Source of the DNA: Amycolatopsis albispora
GTDB taxonomy: Bacteria > Actinomycetota > Actinomycetes > Mycobacteriales > Pseudonocardiaceae
Assembly: GCF_003312875.1 (NCBI RefSeq)
Contig: NZ_CP015163.1
Location: 2,852,001-2,916,000, forward strand
DNA length: 64,000 nt
Direction of reading: 5' to 3'
The first letter of the stretch is position 1. Each line of letters begins with the position of its first letter. The notes beneath the pieces are model-generated. The model saw only the letters and a program-made list of their open reading frames with translations. It was not told where the DNA came from and searched no databases. Made by a program: the position numbers and the translations under genes. Of the stretch, positions 1 through 8,217 are shown piece after piece.

Positions 1-3
1 AAA

Positions 4-21
4 GGCGGAGAACCCTCCGCC
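4..21 (-). terminator. Hairpin terminator after the Rrf2 gene
   Basis: GGCGGAG at 4-10 pairs perfectly with CTCCGCC at 15-21 around a 4-nt AACC loop. Read on the minus strand, the stem lies 6 nt after the Rrf2 stop and runs into TTT at the window edge, as expected of an intrinsic terminator. The T-tract cannot be followed further. Confidence 0.6.
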
Positions 22-26
22 GGGTA

Positions 27-470
27 CTACCGTCCGGCCGGTGCGCCGCGTTCGAGCGCGACCACCTGCCGGACCAGCTGCGCGATGGTCGTCTGCCGCA
101 GCCGTTGCGCCAGCGCGTGCTCCGCTTCCCGGAACTCCGCGTCGACCAGCGCCTGCATGTGGCGCCCGACCTCGCACGCCTCGCTCGGCGGATGGGCGTG
201 CCGCGACAGGACCGGGCCCGCCTCGACCGCCGCATACGCGTCGTAGAGCGTGATTTCGCGTGGCGCGCGGGCCAGCGACCAGCCGCCGCCCCGCCCCTCG
301 GTGGCCAGCACCAGACCGGCGTCGCGCAGGCCGCCGAGAATGCGGCGCACGAGCACCGCGTTGCTGTTCAGGCTGTCCGCGATCTCCGCGGAGGTCAGCG
401 ACCGGTCCTCCCAGCGCCCCAGCAGGGTCAGCGCGTGGATCGCCACCGCACTCCGGCTGCTGAGTCCCAC
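27..470 (-). CDS. Rrf2 family transcriptional regulator
   Basis: A 147-residue DNA-binding regulator with an N-terminal winged helix-turn-helix typical of Rrf2 proteins. Residues 26-45 contain the recognition region (LTSAEIADSLNSNAVLVRRI), and the wing carries RGGGWSLAR. Only one Cys (in SEACEVG) is present, so the three-Cys Fe-S ligand set of IscR/NsrR is missing; ligand or redox sensing by a cluster is unlikely. Start is GTG at 470, preceded by GGGGGC. It is transcribed away from the kinase gene to its right, which lies on the same strand 59 nt upstream. Direct repeats just upstream suggest autoregulation. The target is unknown. Confidence 0.8.
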   Translation of the reverse strand: MGLSSRSAVAIHALTLLGRWEDRSLTSAEIADSLNSNAVLVRRILGGLRDAGLVLATEGRGGGWSLARAPREITLYDAYAAVEAGPVLSRHAHPPSEACEVGRHMQALVDAEFREAEHALAQRLRQTTIAQLVRQVVALERGAPAGR

Positions 471-504
471 CCGTGCCCCCTTCGCGACCTTCGAACTGCA
501 ACCA

Positions 505-520
505 AGTTAGTTCCAGTTAG
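505..520 (-). promoter_or_regulatory. Candidate Rrf2 operator (direct repeats)
   Basis: AGTTAG occurs at 505-510 and 515-520, one helical turn apart, in a relatively AT-rich 59-nt gap immediately upstream of the Rrf2 start. The position fits an autoregulatory site. No clear -35/-10 pair could be assigned. Confidence 0.35.
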
Positions 521-529
521 GCCCGGCTG

Positions 530-1822
530 TCAACGCTCTTCGCAGCGGACCTCCGGTGCGTCGCGGGTGCCGGTGGACGCCCGCACCGTCATGCCGACCT
601 CCACCGAGCCCCCGGCGGGGACCGTGACGTTGTAGTCGGCGTTGGTCACCGACACCGCGGTGCCGGTCTGCGTGAACTGGCCGCCCCACAGGTTGTCCAC
701 GCGGTGCCCGTCCGGCATCGTCCAGCTCAGCTGCCAGCCGGTGAGCGCGCGGTCGCCGGAGTTCCGGAGGGTCACCGCCGCCTGGTAGCCGTCGGGCCAC
801 GAGCCGCCCACGGTGAACCGCGCGCCGCAGTCAGCCACCGGCGGTGCAGACGAGGTCGCGGGCGGGGCCGCCGAGCCGGTCGAATCCGGGCTGCTGAGCA
901 GGGACCCGACCACCACACCGGCCGCCACCAGCGCCGCGGCGCCGGTGCCCGCGAGCACGGTCCGGCGGGACAGCCACCGCCGCGTGGGCAGCAGCAGTGT
1001 CGGCGTCTTCGGTGACGGCGGTGCCACCTCGCGCCCCTCGGCGGCCGCGGCCAGCACCTCGCGCGCGGACGCCATCGACGGGCGCGCCACCGGGTCCTCG
1101 TGCAGCAGCCACAGCAGCGCGCCGGTCAGTTCACCGGCGCGGCGGGGTGGCGTGATCGTGCCGCCCGCGACCTTGTGCAGCATCGCGATCGCGTTGTCCT
1201 CGATCCCGAACGGCGGCTCGCCTTCCAGCACCGCGTAGAGCGTCGCGCCGAGCGAGTACACGTCCGACCGCTTGTCCGCTTCGCCGCCCCGCGCGACCTC
1301 GGGCGCCAGGTAGGCGGGCGTGCCCGCCAGCACGCCGGTCGCGGTCACCGCTGCTTCCCCCTCGGCGCGGGAAATGCCGAAGTCGGTGATCTTCGCCGTG
1401 CCGTCCTCGCCGATCAGCACGTTGTCCGGCTTGATGTCGCGGTGCACGATGCCCGCGTCGTGCGCCGCCGCGAGCGCGGACGCCAGCTGCGCGCCGATCG
1501 CGGCCACCTCACGCGGCGACAGGCCCGCGGTGGCGGCCAGGCTCTTCGACGGCAGGTACTCCAGGACCAGGCAGGGCCGTCCGTCGTGCTCGACCACGTC
1601 GAACACGGCGATCGCGTTCGGATGCCGCAGCCGTCCGGCGTTGCGCCCCTCGCGTACCGCCCGCGCGACCGCGGCGGTGTCGTGGCCGTCCACCAGCAGC
1701 TGTTTCACCGCCACCTCGCGCCCGAGGCGGTCGTCGTGCGCCAGCCACACCGCCCCCATCGCACCGCGGCCGATCAGCGACACGAGCCGGTAGCGCCCGT
1801 CGAGCACCTCACCCTGGTCCAC
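530..1822 (-). CDS. Receptor-like Ser/Thr protein kinase with C-terminal CBM2-like domain
   Basis: 430 residues. Residues 10-260 form a Hanks-type kinase: glycine loop GRGAMGAVW (18-26), catalytic Lys40, HRDIKPDN with Asp129, and DFG at 147-149. A proline-rich juxtamembrane stretch is followed by one membrane segment (about 289-309) and a short Ser/Pro linker. Residues 332-428 resemble a family 2 carbohydrate-binding module: Cys332 and Cys427 are placed to form the usual terminal disulfide, Trp342/363/367/379 are present, and the NADYN motif typical of CBM2 is at 394-398. The predicted topology puts the kinase inside and the CBM2-like domain outside, so it may sense polysaccharide or cell-wall glycan. 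Start is GTG at 1822, 22 nt from the divergent DUF885 gene. Kinase call is firm; ligand is inference. Confidence 0.85.
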   Translation of the reverse strand: MDQGEVLDGRYRLVSLIGRGAMGAVWLAHDDRLGREVAVKQLLVDGHDTAAVARAVREGRNAGRLRHPNAIAVFDVVEHDGRPCLVLEYLPSKSLAATAGLSPREVAAIGAQLASALAAAHDAGIVHRDIKPDNVLIGEDGTAKITDFGISRAEGEAAVTATGVLAGTPAYLAPEVARGGEADKRSDVYSLGATLYAVLEGEPPFGIEDNAIAMLHKVAGGTITPPRRAGELTGALLWLLHEDPVARPSMASAREVLAAAAEGREVAPPSPKTPTLLLPTRRWLSRRTVLAGTGAAALVAAGVVVGSLLSSPDSTGSAAPPATSSAPPVADCGARFTVGGSWPDGYQAAVTLRNSGDRALTGWQLSWTMPDGHRVDNLWGGQFTQTGTAVSVTNADYNVTVPAGGSVEVGMTVRASTGTRDAPEVRCEER

Positions 1823-1844
1823 CGCACCAAGATACGGTGCCGGT

Positions 1845-3524
1845 ATGGCTTCTCCCGCCCGCGCGATCCGCGACCTCGCCGACGCCTACTCCGACGACCT
1901 CGCCGACCTCAACCCGATCATCGGCACGATGACCGGCCTGCGGCCCGGTGACGACCGGTTGCCCGACTTCTCCCCCGACGGCCAGCAGGCCCGCGACGAC
2001 CTCGACCGGCGCACACTGGCCGCGGTCGGCGGCACGTCCGCCCCGGAGGACGACGACGAGCGGCGCTGCGCCCGCCTGCTGCGCGAGCGGCTCAGCTCGA
2101 ACCTGGCCGTCAGCGAAGCGGGTGAGCACCTGCGCGACGTGTCCAACATCTTCGGCCCGGTGCACGTCACGCGGCTGGTGTTCACCATGATGCCGACCGC
2201 CACGGACGACGACTGGGCGGTGATCGCGCGGCGGATGGCCAACGTGCCCGCGGCGCTCGCCGGGTACACCGAGTCGCTGCGCACCGGCGCGGAACGCGGG
2301 CTCACCGCCGCGCCGCGCCAGGTGCGGACGCTGGCCGGGCAGCTGGCCGACTGGTCCGCGGTCGCGGACGGGCGCGGCTGGTTCGCCGGGCTGGCCGCGA
2401 AAGCGACGGTTCCGGATTCCCTGCGCGGTGACCTCGACCGTGCCGCCGACCAGGCCGGTGCCGCCGTGCGCGAACTGGGCGGGTGGTTGTCCGAGGACTA
2501 CCTGCCGCGGACGGAGGGCACGCCGGACGGCGTCGGCGAGGAGCGCTACCGGGTGGCCGCGCGCCAGTGGACCGGCTCGAACCTCGACCCGCGGGAGGCC
2601 TACGACTGGGGCTGGGCCGAATTCCACCGGCTGCGCGAGGAAATCACCGAAGAGGCGTCGCGGGTGCTGCCCGGCGCGTCGATCGGCGAAGCGATGGCAC
2701 ACCTGAACGAGCACGGCGAGCGCGCCGAAGGCGTGCCCGCGATCCTCGCCCGGCTGCAGGGCTTGATGGACGAGGCCATCCGCGACCTGGACGGCACGCA
2801 CTTCGACCTGGCCGGCCGCATCCGCCGGGTGGAGGCCCACGAAGCCCCGCCGGGCAGCGCGGCCGCGCCGTACTACGTCCGCCCGGACCGGTCGTTCACC
2901 CGGCCCGGCCGCACCTACCTGCCGACGCTCGGGCGCACCAGCTTCCCGGTGTGGAGCCTGATCAGCACCTGGTACCACGAGGGCGTACCGGGGCACCACC
3001 TGCAGATGGCGCAGTGGGCGCACCTCGCCGACCGGCTGTCGGCGTTCCAGGCCGGGATCGGCCAGGTCAGCGCGTGCACCGAAGGCTGGGCGCTGTACGC
3101 GGAACGGCTGATGGACGAACTCGGCTACCTCCGCGATCCCGGCGCGCGCCTGGGTTACCTGGAAGCGCAGCTGATGCGGGCCATCCGGGTGATCATCGAC
3201 ATCGGCATGCACCTCGGACTGCCGATCCCGGGCGACTCGCCGGTGGGCGCCGGGCAGCACTGGACGCCGGACCTGGGCCGTGCGCTGTTCGCCGCGCACA
3301 GCAGCGAACCGGATTCGTACATCGACAGCGAGATCACCCGCTACCTCAGCAGGCCGGGCCAGGCGATCAGCTACAAGCTCGGCGAACGGGCGTGGCTGGA
3401 CGGCCGCGAAGCGGCGCGCAAGGCCAAGGGCGAGGCCTTCGACGCCAAGTCCTGGCACATGGCCGCCCTGTCGGCGGGCTCGCTCGGCCTGGACGACCTG
3501 GCCGCGGAGCTGGCCACCCTCTGA
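1845..3524 (+). CDS. DUF885 family protein, putative zinc metallopeptidase
   Basis: 559 residues, the usual length for DUF885 proteins. The likely catalytic centre is HEGVPGHHLQ, with His378, Glu379 and His384, a zinc-peptidase-like arrangement conserved in the family. A downstream segment containing CTEGWALYAERLMDE probably supplies the third ligand (Glu). No signal peptide or membrane segment, so it should be cytoplasmic. Start ATG 1845 is used because residues from there (arginine/aspartate-rich helix) match family N-termini; the upstream gap is only 22 nt and is shared with the divergent kinase. Substrate is unknown; family members are presumed to act on peptides or amide bonds. Confidence 0.8.
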   Translation: MASPARAIRDLADAYSDDLADLNPIIGTMTGLRPGDDRLPDFSPDGQQARDDLDRRTLAAVGGTSAPEDDDERRCARLLRERLSSNLAVSEAGEHLRDVSNIFGPVHVTRLVFTMMPTATDDDWAVIARRMANVPAALAGYTESLRTGAERGLTAAPRQVRTLAGQLADWSAVADGRGWFAGLAAKATVPDSLRGDLDRAADQAGAAVRELGGWLSEDYLPRTEGTPDGVGEERYRVAARQWTGSNLDPREAYDWGWAEFHRLREEITEEASRVLPGASIGEAMAHLNEHGERAEGVPAILARLQGLMDEAIRDLDGTHFDLAGRIRRVEAHEAPPGSAAAPYYVRPDRSFTRPGRTYLPTLGRTSFPVWSLISTWYHEGVPGHHLQMAQWAHLADRLSAFQAGIGQVSACTEGWALYAERLMDELGYLRDPGARLGYLEAQLMRAIRVIIDIGMHLGLPIPGDSPVGAGQHWTPDLGRALFAAHSSEPDSYIDSEITRYLSRPGQAISYKLGERAWLDGREAARKAKGEAFDAKSWHMAALSAGSLGLDDLAAELATL

Positions 3525-3570
3525 GCGGGGAACCGGCTGGCCGCCCGCACCACCGGTTACGGTGTGCTCC

Positions 3571-4203
3571 GTGGCGGACAGGGAAGCAACCGGCGTCGGC
3601 GTCCTCGACCGGGTGATGGCGATTCTCGACGTGGTCGAGGCGAACCCGATGGGCGCGAGCGAGCTGGCACGCGCGGTCGGCCTGTCGGTGCCGACCGCGC
3701 ACCGGCTGGTCACCGCGATGGTCAAGCACGGCCTGCTGCAACGCGACGCCGACGCGCGCCACCACCTCGGTCCGCGGTTCGCCTCCTCCGCCGTCACCGT
3801 CGCCGCGCTGCCGGTGCTCGAGGAACTGCGGGCGAAAACGGGTGAGACCGCGCAGTTGTGGGTGCGCCGCGGCGACGACCGGTTGTGCGTGGTGTGCGCG
3901 GAGTCCACAGAGGAGCTTCGCGCGTCGCTGCCGGTCGGCACGGTGTTGCCGTTGTCCGCCAAGGGATCGGCGGCGAAGGCCCTGCTCGCCGACACCGGGG
4001 AGCGCGTGTTCGAGAGCGTTTCCGAGCGCACGCCGGGACTGTGCTCGGTGAGCGCGGGCGTGCGGTTCCGTGGTGCCGTGATCGCCGCCGTCTGCCTGGC
4101 CGCGCCGGTGTTCCGCGTGCGCGAAGACGGCCCGGCCGCCCAGTACGGCGAACTCGTCGAGCAGGTCGCGGACCAGCTCGAAGGCGCGCTGCGGTACCGC
4201 TGA
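3571..4203 (+). CDS. IclR family transcriptional regulator
   Basis: About 210 residues, shorter than the usual 250 for IclR. The N-terminal winged HTH is clear (residues about 10-60; SELARAVGLSVPTAHRLV is the helix-turn-helix), followed by a shortened effector domain containing TGETAQLWVRRGDDRL and LPLSAKGSAAKALL. GTG 3571 is chosen; GTG 3562 is an alternative three codons earlier, and neither has a strong Shine-Dalgarno sequence. It sits 93 nt upstream of a CoA-transferase/lyase/transporter operon on the same strand, and an inverted repeat overlaps that operon's ribosome-binding site. It probably controls those genes in response to a small organic acid. Confidence 0.82.
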   Translation: MADREATGVGVLDRVMAILDVVEANPMGASELARAVGLSVPTAHRLVTAMVKHGLLQRDADARHHLGPRFASSAVTVAALPVLEELRAKTGETAQLWVRRGDDRLCVVCAESTEELRASLPVGTVLPLSAKGSAAKALLADTGERVFESVSERTPGLCSVSAGVRFRGAVIAAVCLAAPVFRVREDGPAAQYGELVEQVADQLEGALRYR

Positions 4204-4247
4204 CCCCGATCGGCCCTTGCGGTCAGGGGACCACTGCACCTACCGTG

Positions 4248-4286
4248 CTTATCGGTATATGACAGTGCTTCTCATTATTCGATAAG
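4248..4286 (+). promoter_or_regulatory. Candidate IclR operator upstream of the CoA-transferase operon
   Basis: CTTATCG at 4248-4254 and its complement CGATAAG at 4280-4286 flank an AT-rich 25-nt spacer; GTGCTT is also repeated at 4245 and 4265. The right arm overlaps the AAGGAG ribosome-binding site (4284-4289) of the gene starting at GTG 4297, so protein bound here would block expression. Assignment to the adjacent IclR is inference. Confidence 0.45.
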
Positions 4287-4296
4287 GAGCCGCATC

Positions 4297-5508
4297 GTGG
4301 CCGAAGCTCCGCTGACCGGAATCCGGGTGCTCGAACTGGGGAGCTTCATCGCGGCCCCGTTCGCCACGCGCCTGTTCGCCGACTTCGGCGCCGAGGTGAT
4401 CAAGATCGAACGGCCCGTCACCGGGGACGAGCTGCGTGGCTGGCGGCGCAGCCGGGGCAGCACGTCGATGCTGTTCCGGACCATCGCGCGCAACAAGAAG
4501 TCGGTCACCCTCGACCTGCGCGGCGACGAAGGCCGCCGGATCGCGCTGGACCTGGTGCGGCACACCGACGTGGTGGTGGAGAACTTCCGGCCCGGCGCGC
4601 TGGAACGGCTGGGGCTCGGGCCGGACCGGCTCACCGAAGCCAATCCCGAGGTGGTCGTGGTGCGGATCTCCGGTTACGGCCAGACCGGCCCGTACCGGGA
4701 CCGCGCGGGCTTCGGCGGGGTCGCCGAGGCGTTCGCCGGGCTGCGGCACGTGACCGGCTATCCCGACCGGCCGCCGGTGCGCCCCGCCGCCCCGATCGCC
4801 GACACCGCCGCCGGTCTGCACGGCGCGGTCGGCGCGCTGATCCTGTTGCTGGCCAAGGCGAGAGGACAGGCCCACGCCGGGCCGCGCCTGGTCGACGTCG
4901 CGCTCTACGAATCCGTGTTCATGATGATGGAGTCGCTCATCCCCGACCTCGACGCCTACGGCACGGCACGCGAACGCACCGCCGGGAACCTGCCCGGCGT
5001 GGTGCCGAGCGGGGTGTACCCGGCCGCGGACGGCCAGTCGGTGATGATCGCGGGCAACTCCAGCGGCGCCTTCGGCCGCCTGATGTCGGCCGTGGGCCGC
5101 GACGACCTCGCCGCCGACCCCACCCTGGCCGACGGGGATGCCCGCTACGCCAGGGAAACCGAGCTCGACGAGGCGATCACGGCGTGGACCTCCCGGCACA
5201 GCGCGGCCGATGCCGTCCGCATCCTCGGCGAAGCCGGTGTGCCCGCCGGTCCCGTCTACGACGCGCGCGCCATCGCGGCCGACGAGCACTACCAGGCGCG
5301 CGGCATGCTGCGCCCGATGAAGGTGGTGGTGGACGGCGAACCGGAGGACATCCGCTTCCCCGGCGTCGTGCCCCACCTGCCCGCCACGCCCGGTGAGGTC
5401 CGGTGGGCAGGCCCCGAGCTGGGTGAGCACACCGACGAGGTGCTGGGCGGGCTGCTCGGCCTCACCGACGAGGAACTGGCGGCGTATCGCGAGCGGAAGG
5501 TGGTCTGA
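4297..5508 (+). CDS. Class III (CaiB/BaiF) CoA-transferase
   Basis: 403 residues, full length for the family. The N-terminal signature VLELGSFIAAPFATRLFADFG is followed by IKIERP and by Asp169 in PIADTAAGLHG, which aligns in position with the catalytic aspartate that forms the aspartyl-CoA thioester in formyl-CoA transferase. It should move CoA from a donor such as succinyl-CoA to a carboxylic acid in the cytoplasm. Start is GTG with AAGGAG 7 nt upstream. The next gene begins 2 nt after its stop, so the two are translationally linked. Paired with an HMG-CoA-lyase-type enzyme and a dicarboxylate carrier, the likely acceptor is a C5-C6 branched dicarboxylate; the sequence does not settle the substrate. 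Confidence 0.87.
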   Translation: MAEAPLTGIRVLELGSFIAAPFATRLFADFGAEVIKIERPVTGDELRGWRRSRGSTSMLFRTIARNKKSVTLDLRGDEGRRIALDLVRHTDVVVENFRPGALERLGLGPDRLTEANPEVVVVRISGYGQTGPYRDRAGFGGVAEAFAGLRHVTGYPDRPPVRPAAPIADTAAGLHGAVGALILLLAKARGQAHAGPRLVDVALYESVFMMMESLIPDLDAYGTARERTAGNLPGVVPSGVYPAADGQSVMIAGNSSGAFGRLMSAVGRDDLAADPTLADGDARYARETELDEAITAWTSRHSAADAVRILGEAGVPAGPVYDARAIAADEHYQARGMLRPMKVVVDGEPEDIRFPGVVPHLPATPGEVRWAGPELGEHTDEVLGGLLGLTDEELAAYRERKVV

Positions 5509-5510
5509 GC

Positions 5511-6359
5511 ATGGCGGTCACGATCACCGACGTGGTGCTGCGCGACGGGTTGCAGGACGAACCGGTCGTGGTGCCCGTCGCCGGCCGGGTCCGGATCGCC
5601 GAAGCCCTGGTCGCCGCCGGGGTGCGGCACATCGAGGCGGCTTCGTTCGTCGATCCGCGGCGCGTTCCGCAGATGGCCGGGGCCGAAGAGCTCCTGCCCC
5701 GCCTGCCGGACCGCGAAAACGTGCGGTACAGCGTGCTGGCGTTGAACGCGCGCGGGGTGCGGCGGGCCGTCGAAGCCGGTGCCGAGGAGATCGTCGTGGT
5801 CGCCTCGGCCAGCCCCGGGCACAGCCGCGCCAACGCCGGGCGTGACGTCGACGCGGCGGTGGACGACATCGCCACGGCCGTCGCGGAAAACCCCGGCGTG
5901 CGTTTTGTCGGCGGGATCTCGACGGCGTTCGTCTGCCCCTTCGACGGCGATGTCCCGCCGTCCGCCCTGCTCGCCGTGACCCGGCGCTTCGCGGACATGG
6001 GCATCCGGCGGATCGGGCTCGCCGACACCCTCGGCACCGCGACGCCCGCCCAGGTCTCCCGGTCACTGGCTTTCGTCCGGAACGCGTTGCCGGACACCGA
6101 GTTCGGCCTGCACCTGCACAACGCGCACGGGCAGGCACTGTCCACCGTGAGCGCCGCGGTGGACGCGGGCATCACCCGGTTCGACAGTGCCGCCGGCGGC
6201 TACGGCGGCTGCCCGTTCGCGCCGGGCGCCCACGGCAATCTCGCCACCGAAGACTTGGTGGCGTACCTGCACGCGCGCGGTGTGCCCACCGGGATCGACG
6301 AGCGCGCGCTCGCCGGCGCGGTCGCCCTGATCAAGGACGTGCTGGCCCGCGCGGCCTGA
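5511..6359 (+). CDS. Hydroxymethylglutaryl-CoA lyase family protein
   Basis: 282-residue DRE-TIM barrel enzyme. LRDGLQDE near residues 10-17 supplies the conserved Arg-Asp pair, IEAASFV the substrate-contact Glu, HLHNAHGQ the His-x-His metal ligands, and GGYGGCPFAPGAHGN the active-site Cys loop diagnostic of HMG-CoA lyases. Expected reaction: retro-aldol cleavage of a 3-hydroxy-3-methyl-dicarboxylyl-CoA (HMG-CoA to acetoacetate plus acetyl-CoA, or a related compound). Starts 2 nt after the CoA-transferase gene and is followed by a transporter, giving an uptake-activation-cleavage set. Citramalyl-CoA or similar substrates cannot be excluded. Confidence 0.87.
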   Translation: MAVTITDVVLRDGLQDEPVVVPVAGRVRIAEALVAAGVRHIEAASFVDPRRVPQMAGAEELLPRLPDRENVRYSVLALNARGVRRAVEAGAEEIVVVASASPGHSRANAGRDVDAAVDDIATAVAENPGVRFVGGISTAFVCPFDGDVPPSALLAVTRRFADMGIRRIGLADTLGTATPAQVSRSLAFVRNALPDTEFGLHLHNAHGQALSTVSAAVDAGITRFDSAAGGYGGCPFAPGAHGNLATEDLVAYLHARGVPTGIDERALAGAVALIKDVLARAA

Positions 6360-6434
6360 AACCCCCGCTCTTTCGACACCTCGTCAATGGTGACGTGGCC
6401 CCTGCCGGGCTCGCGTGATCGGAAAGGGTCAGCC

Positions 6435-7700
6435 ATGGTCCACGCCGTTTCACTGGTGGTGCTCGCCGCGGTGTTCGCCACCGCCACGGCGCTGCCGGTC
6501 AACATGGGCGTTCTCGCCTTCGTCGCCGCGTTCGGCGTCGGCGCGCTCTCCGGGGTTTCGCTCGAGGAGGTGCTCACCTTCTTCCCCGGTGACGTGTTCA
6601 TCCTGGTCGCGGGGATCACCCTGCTGTTCGGCGTGGCGAAGGTGAACGGCACGATCGACCTGGTCATCACCGCGTCGCTGCAGCTGGTGCGCGGCCGGCG
6701 GTGGGCGATCGCCTGGGTGATGTTCGCGCTGGCCGCGATCCTGATGTCGCTCGGGTCGGTGCTCGCGGCCGCGATGCTCGCGCCGGTGGCGATGCCGATC
6801 GCCGCCCGCTACCGGATCCACCCGCTGCTGATGGGCGGCATGCTGTTGCACGGCATGCTGTCCACGGCCTTCTCCCCGATCACCGTCTACGGCGCGTTCA
6901 CCACCGGTGTGGTGGCCAACGCCGGGTTCGACGTCAGCCCGGTGCTGCTGTTCGCCGTCCCCTTCGGACTGAACCTGCTGATCGCGGCACTGCTGTTCGG
7001 CGTGCTCGGCCGCGGTCTCTTCCGGCCTGCCGAGAACCCGGCGGTACCACCGGCACCCGGCGGTACCGGTGGTCCACTTGCGACACTCGCCCCAGCCGCG
7101 ACGCGCACCGAGGTGACGCCAATGCGCGTCGTGACGCTGACCGGAATGCTCGCGCTGCTCGTCGCCGGTGCGGCCGGGGTGGATGTGGGCGTGGCCGCGT
7201 TTGTCATCGGCGCCCTGCTGCTGCTCGCCTCACCGGCCGCACACCAGGCCGGGTTCGACAACGTGAACTGGTCCGCCGTGGTGCTGGTGTGCGGAATGCT
7301 CAGCTACATGGCGGTGCTGAAGGAAAACGGCACGCTCGCCATGCTCGGCGACGCCGCGGCTTCGCTCGGCTCACCGCTGTTCGCCGCGCTGCTGCTGTGC
7401 TTCGCGGTCGGTGTGGTGTCGGCTTTCGGCTCGTCCATCGGCACGCTCGGCATCGCGTTGCCGCTCGCCTTTCCCTTGCTGGAACAGGGTGATCTGAGCG
7501 TCGCCGGGGTGGTGGTCGCACTCGCGTTCTGCTCCACCGTGGTCGACGTGAGCCCGTTCTCCACCAACGGGATCATCATCCTCGCCCAGGCCCAGGTGCC
7601 GGACAAGGTCCGCTTCCAGCGGCAGATGCTGGCCTACTGCGGCTCGGTGGTCGTGCTCGCGCCACTGCTGGCGTGGACACTCGCCGTGGTGCCCTTCTAG
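6435..7700 (+). CDS. MatC/SLC13-like dicarboxylate transporter
   Basis: 421 residues, strongly hydrophobic with roughly ten to twelve membrane segments and a polar central loop (about residues 200-230). The N-terminal half (LPVNMGVLAF, LTFFPGDVFILVAGITLLFG, SPITVYGAF) resembles MatC-type dicarboxylate carriers, and SFGSSIGTLG / SPFSTNG in the C-terminal half match the repeat motifs of ion-transporter-superfamily permeases. ATG 6435 is chosen because GGAAAGG lies just upstream; an earlier in-frame ATG at 6387 lacks a site. Role: probable cation-coupled or proton-coupled uptake of the acid handled by the two upstream enzymes. Confidence 0.8.
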   Translation: MVHAVSLVVLAAVFATATALPVNMGVLAFVAAFGVGALSGVSLEEVLTFFPGDVFILVAGITLLFGVAKVNGTIDLVITASLQLVRGRRWAIAWVMFALAAILMSLGSVLAAAMLAPVAMPIAARYRIHPLLMGGMLLHGMLSTAFSPITVYGAFTTGVVANAGFDVSPVLLFAVPFGLNLLIAALLFGVLGRGLFRPAENPAVPPAPGGTGGPLATLAPAATRTEVTPMRVVTLTGMLALLVAGAAGVDVGVAAFVIGALLLLASPAAHQAGFDNVNWSAVVLVCGMLSYMAVLKENGTLAMLGDAAASLGSPLFAALLLCFAVGVVSAFGSSIGTLGIALPLAFPLLEQGDLSVAGVVVALAFCSTVVDVSPFSTNGIIILAQAQVPDKVRFQRQMLAYCGSVVVLAPLLAWTLAVVPF

Positions 7701-8217
7701 GACGCCAGTTCGCTGACGATGTCCACCAGTTCGGGCCGGTCGAACGGGCCGGCGTGCGGTGCCTCGACGTCCCGCACGTAGGTACGGGGAATCGGCCCCA
7801 GGTGTGCGCCTCGCCGCGTGCCTCACTCGCCGGGATCGCGGCGGTTTCGTCGGGCTCCAGCCGGTTGAGCAGCCTGCTCACGTCCTCGTCGCTGAAGTCG
7901 GCGGCCAGGCACTGCTTGACCGCGTCGAACACCGCCGGATCCGCCGAGCGCCACGCGGCGACGTAGACCACGCGCGCCAACTCGTCCGGGATGACGTTGC
8001 CGACGCGGCTCACCGTGACCCCGCCCTGGCTGGCTCCGGCGAGGCTCACCGGCCCGAATCGCCGGGCGCGGCGCACCACCGCCACCACGTGTTCCACGTA
8101 GTCGTCGATGGTGATCTTCGCCAGCGGGGACGGTTCGGTGGCCAGCGCTTCGAGGTCCTGCGGGGCCTGGTAGGCGCGCGGGTAGAAGGCCTCGTCGCCG
8201 TGCCCGGGCAAATCGAC
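7697..8217 (-). pseudogene. Alpha/beta hydrolase, 5'-truncated and frameshifted
   Basis: Read on the minus strand, homology begins abruptly at VDLPGHGDEAF (strand beta-4 of a salicylate-esterase-type alpha/beta hydrolase), includes the nucleophile elbow LAGASQGGVTV, and continues to LNRLEPDETAA. The expected carboxy end (IPRTYVRDVEAPH ... FDRPELVDIVSELAS) then appears in a different frame, so a frameshift lies near 7795-7835. Roughly the first 38 residues, including the oxyanion-hole strand, are missing; the sequence upstream of 8217 belongs to an unrelated regulator on the other strand. Its stop overlaps the end of the transporter gene. Not expected to make a functional enzyme. Confidence 0.75.

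Noticed and set aside
1809..4031. Long minus-strand open frame opposite DUF885 and IclR
   Set aside because: It is the complement of well-supported genes with clear motifs, and its translation is low-complexity Arg/Gly/Val-rich, a usual artefact of high-GC codon bias.
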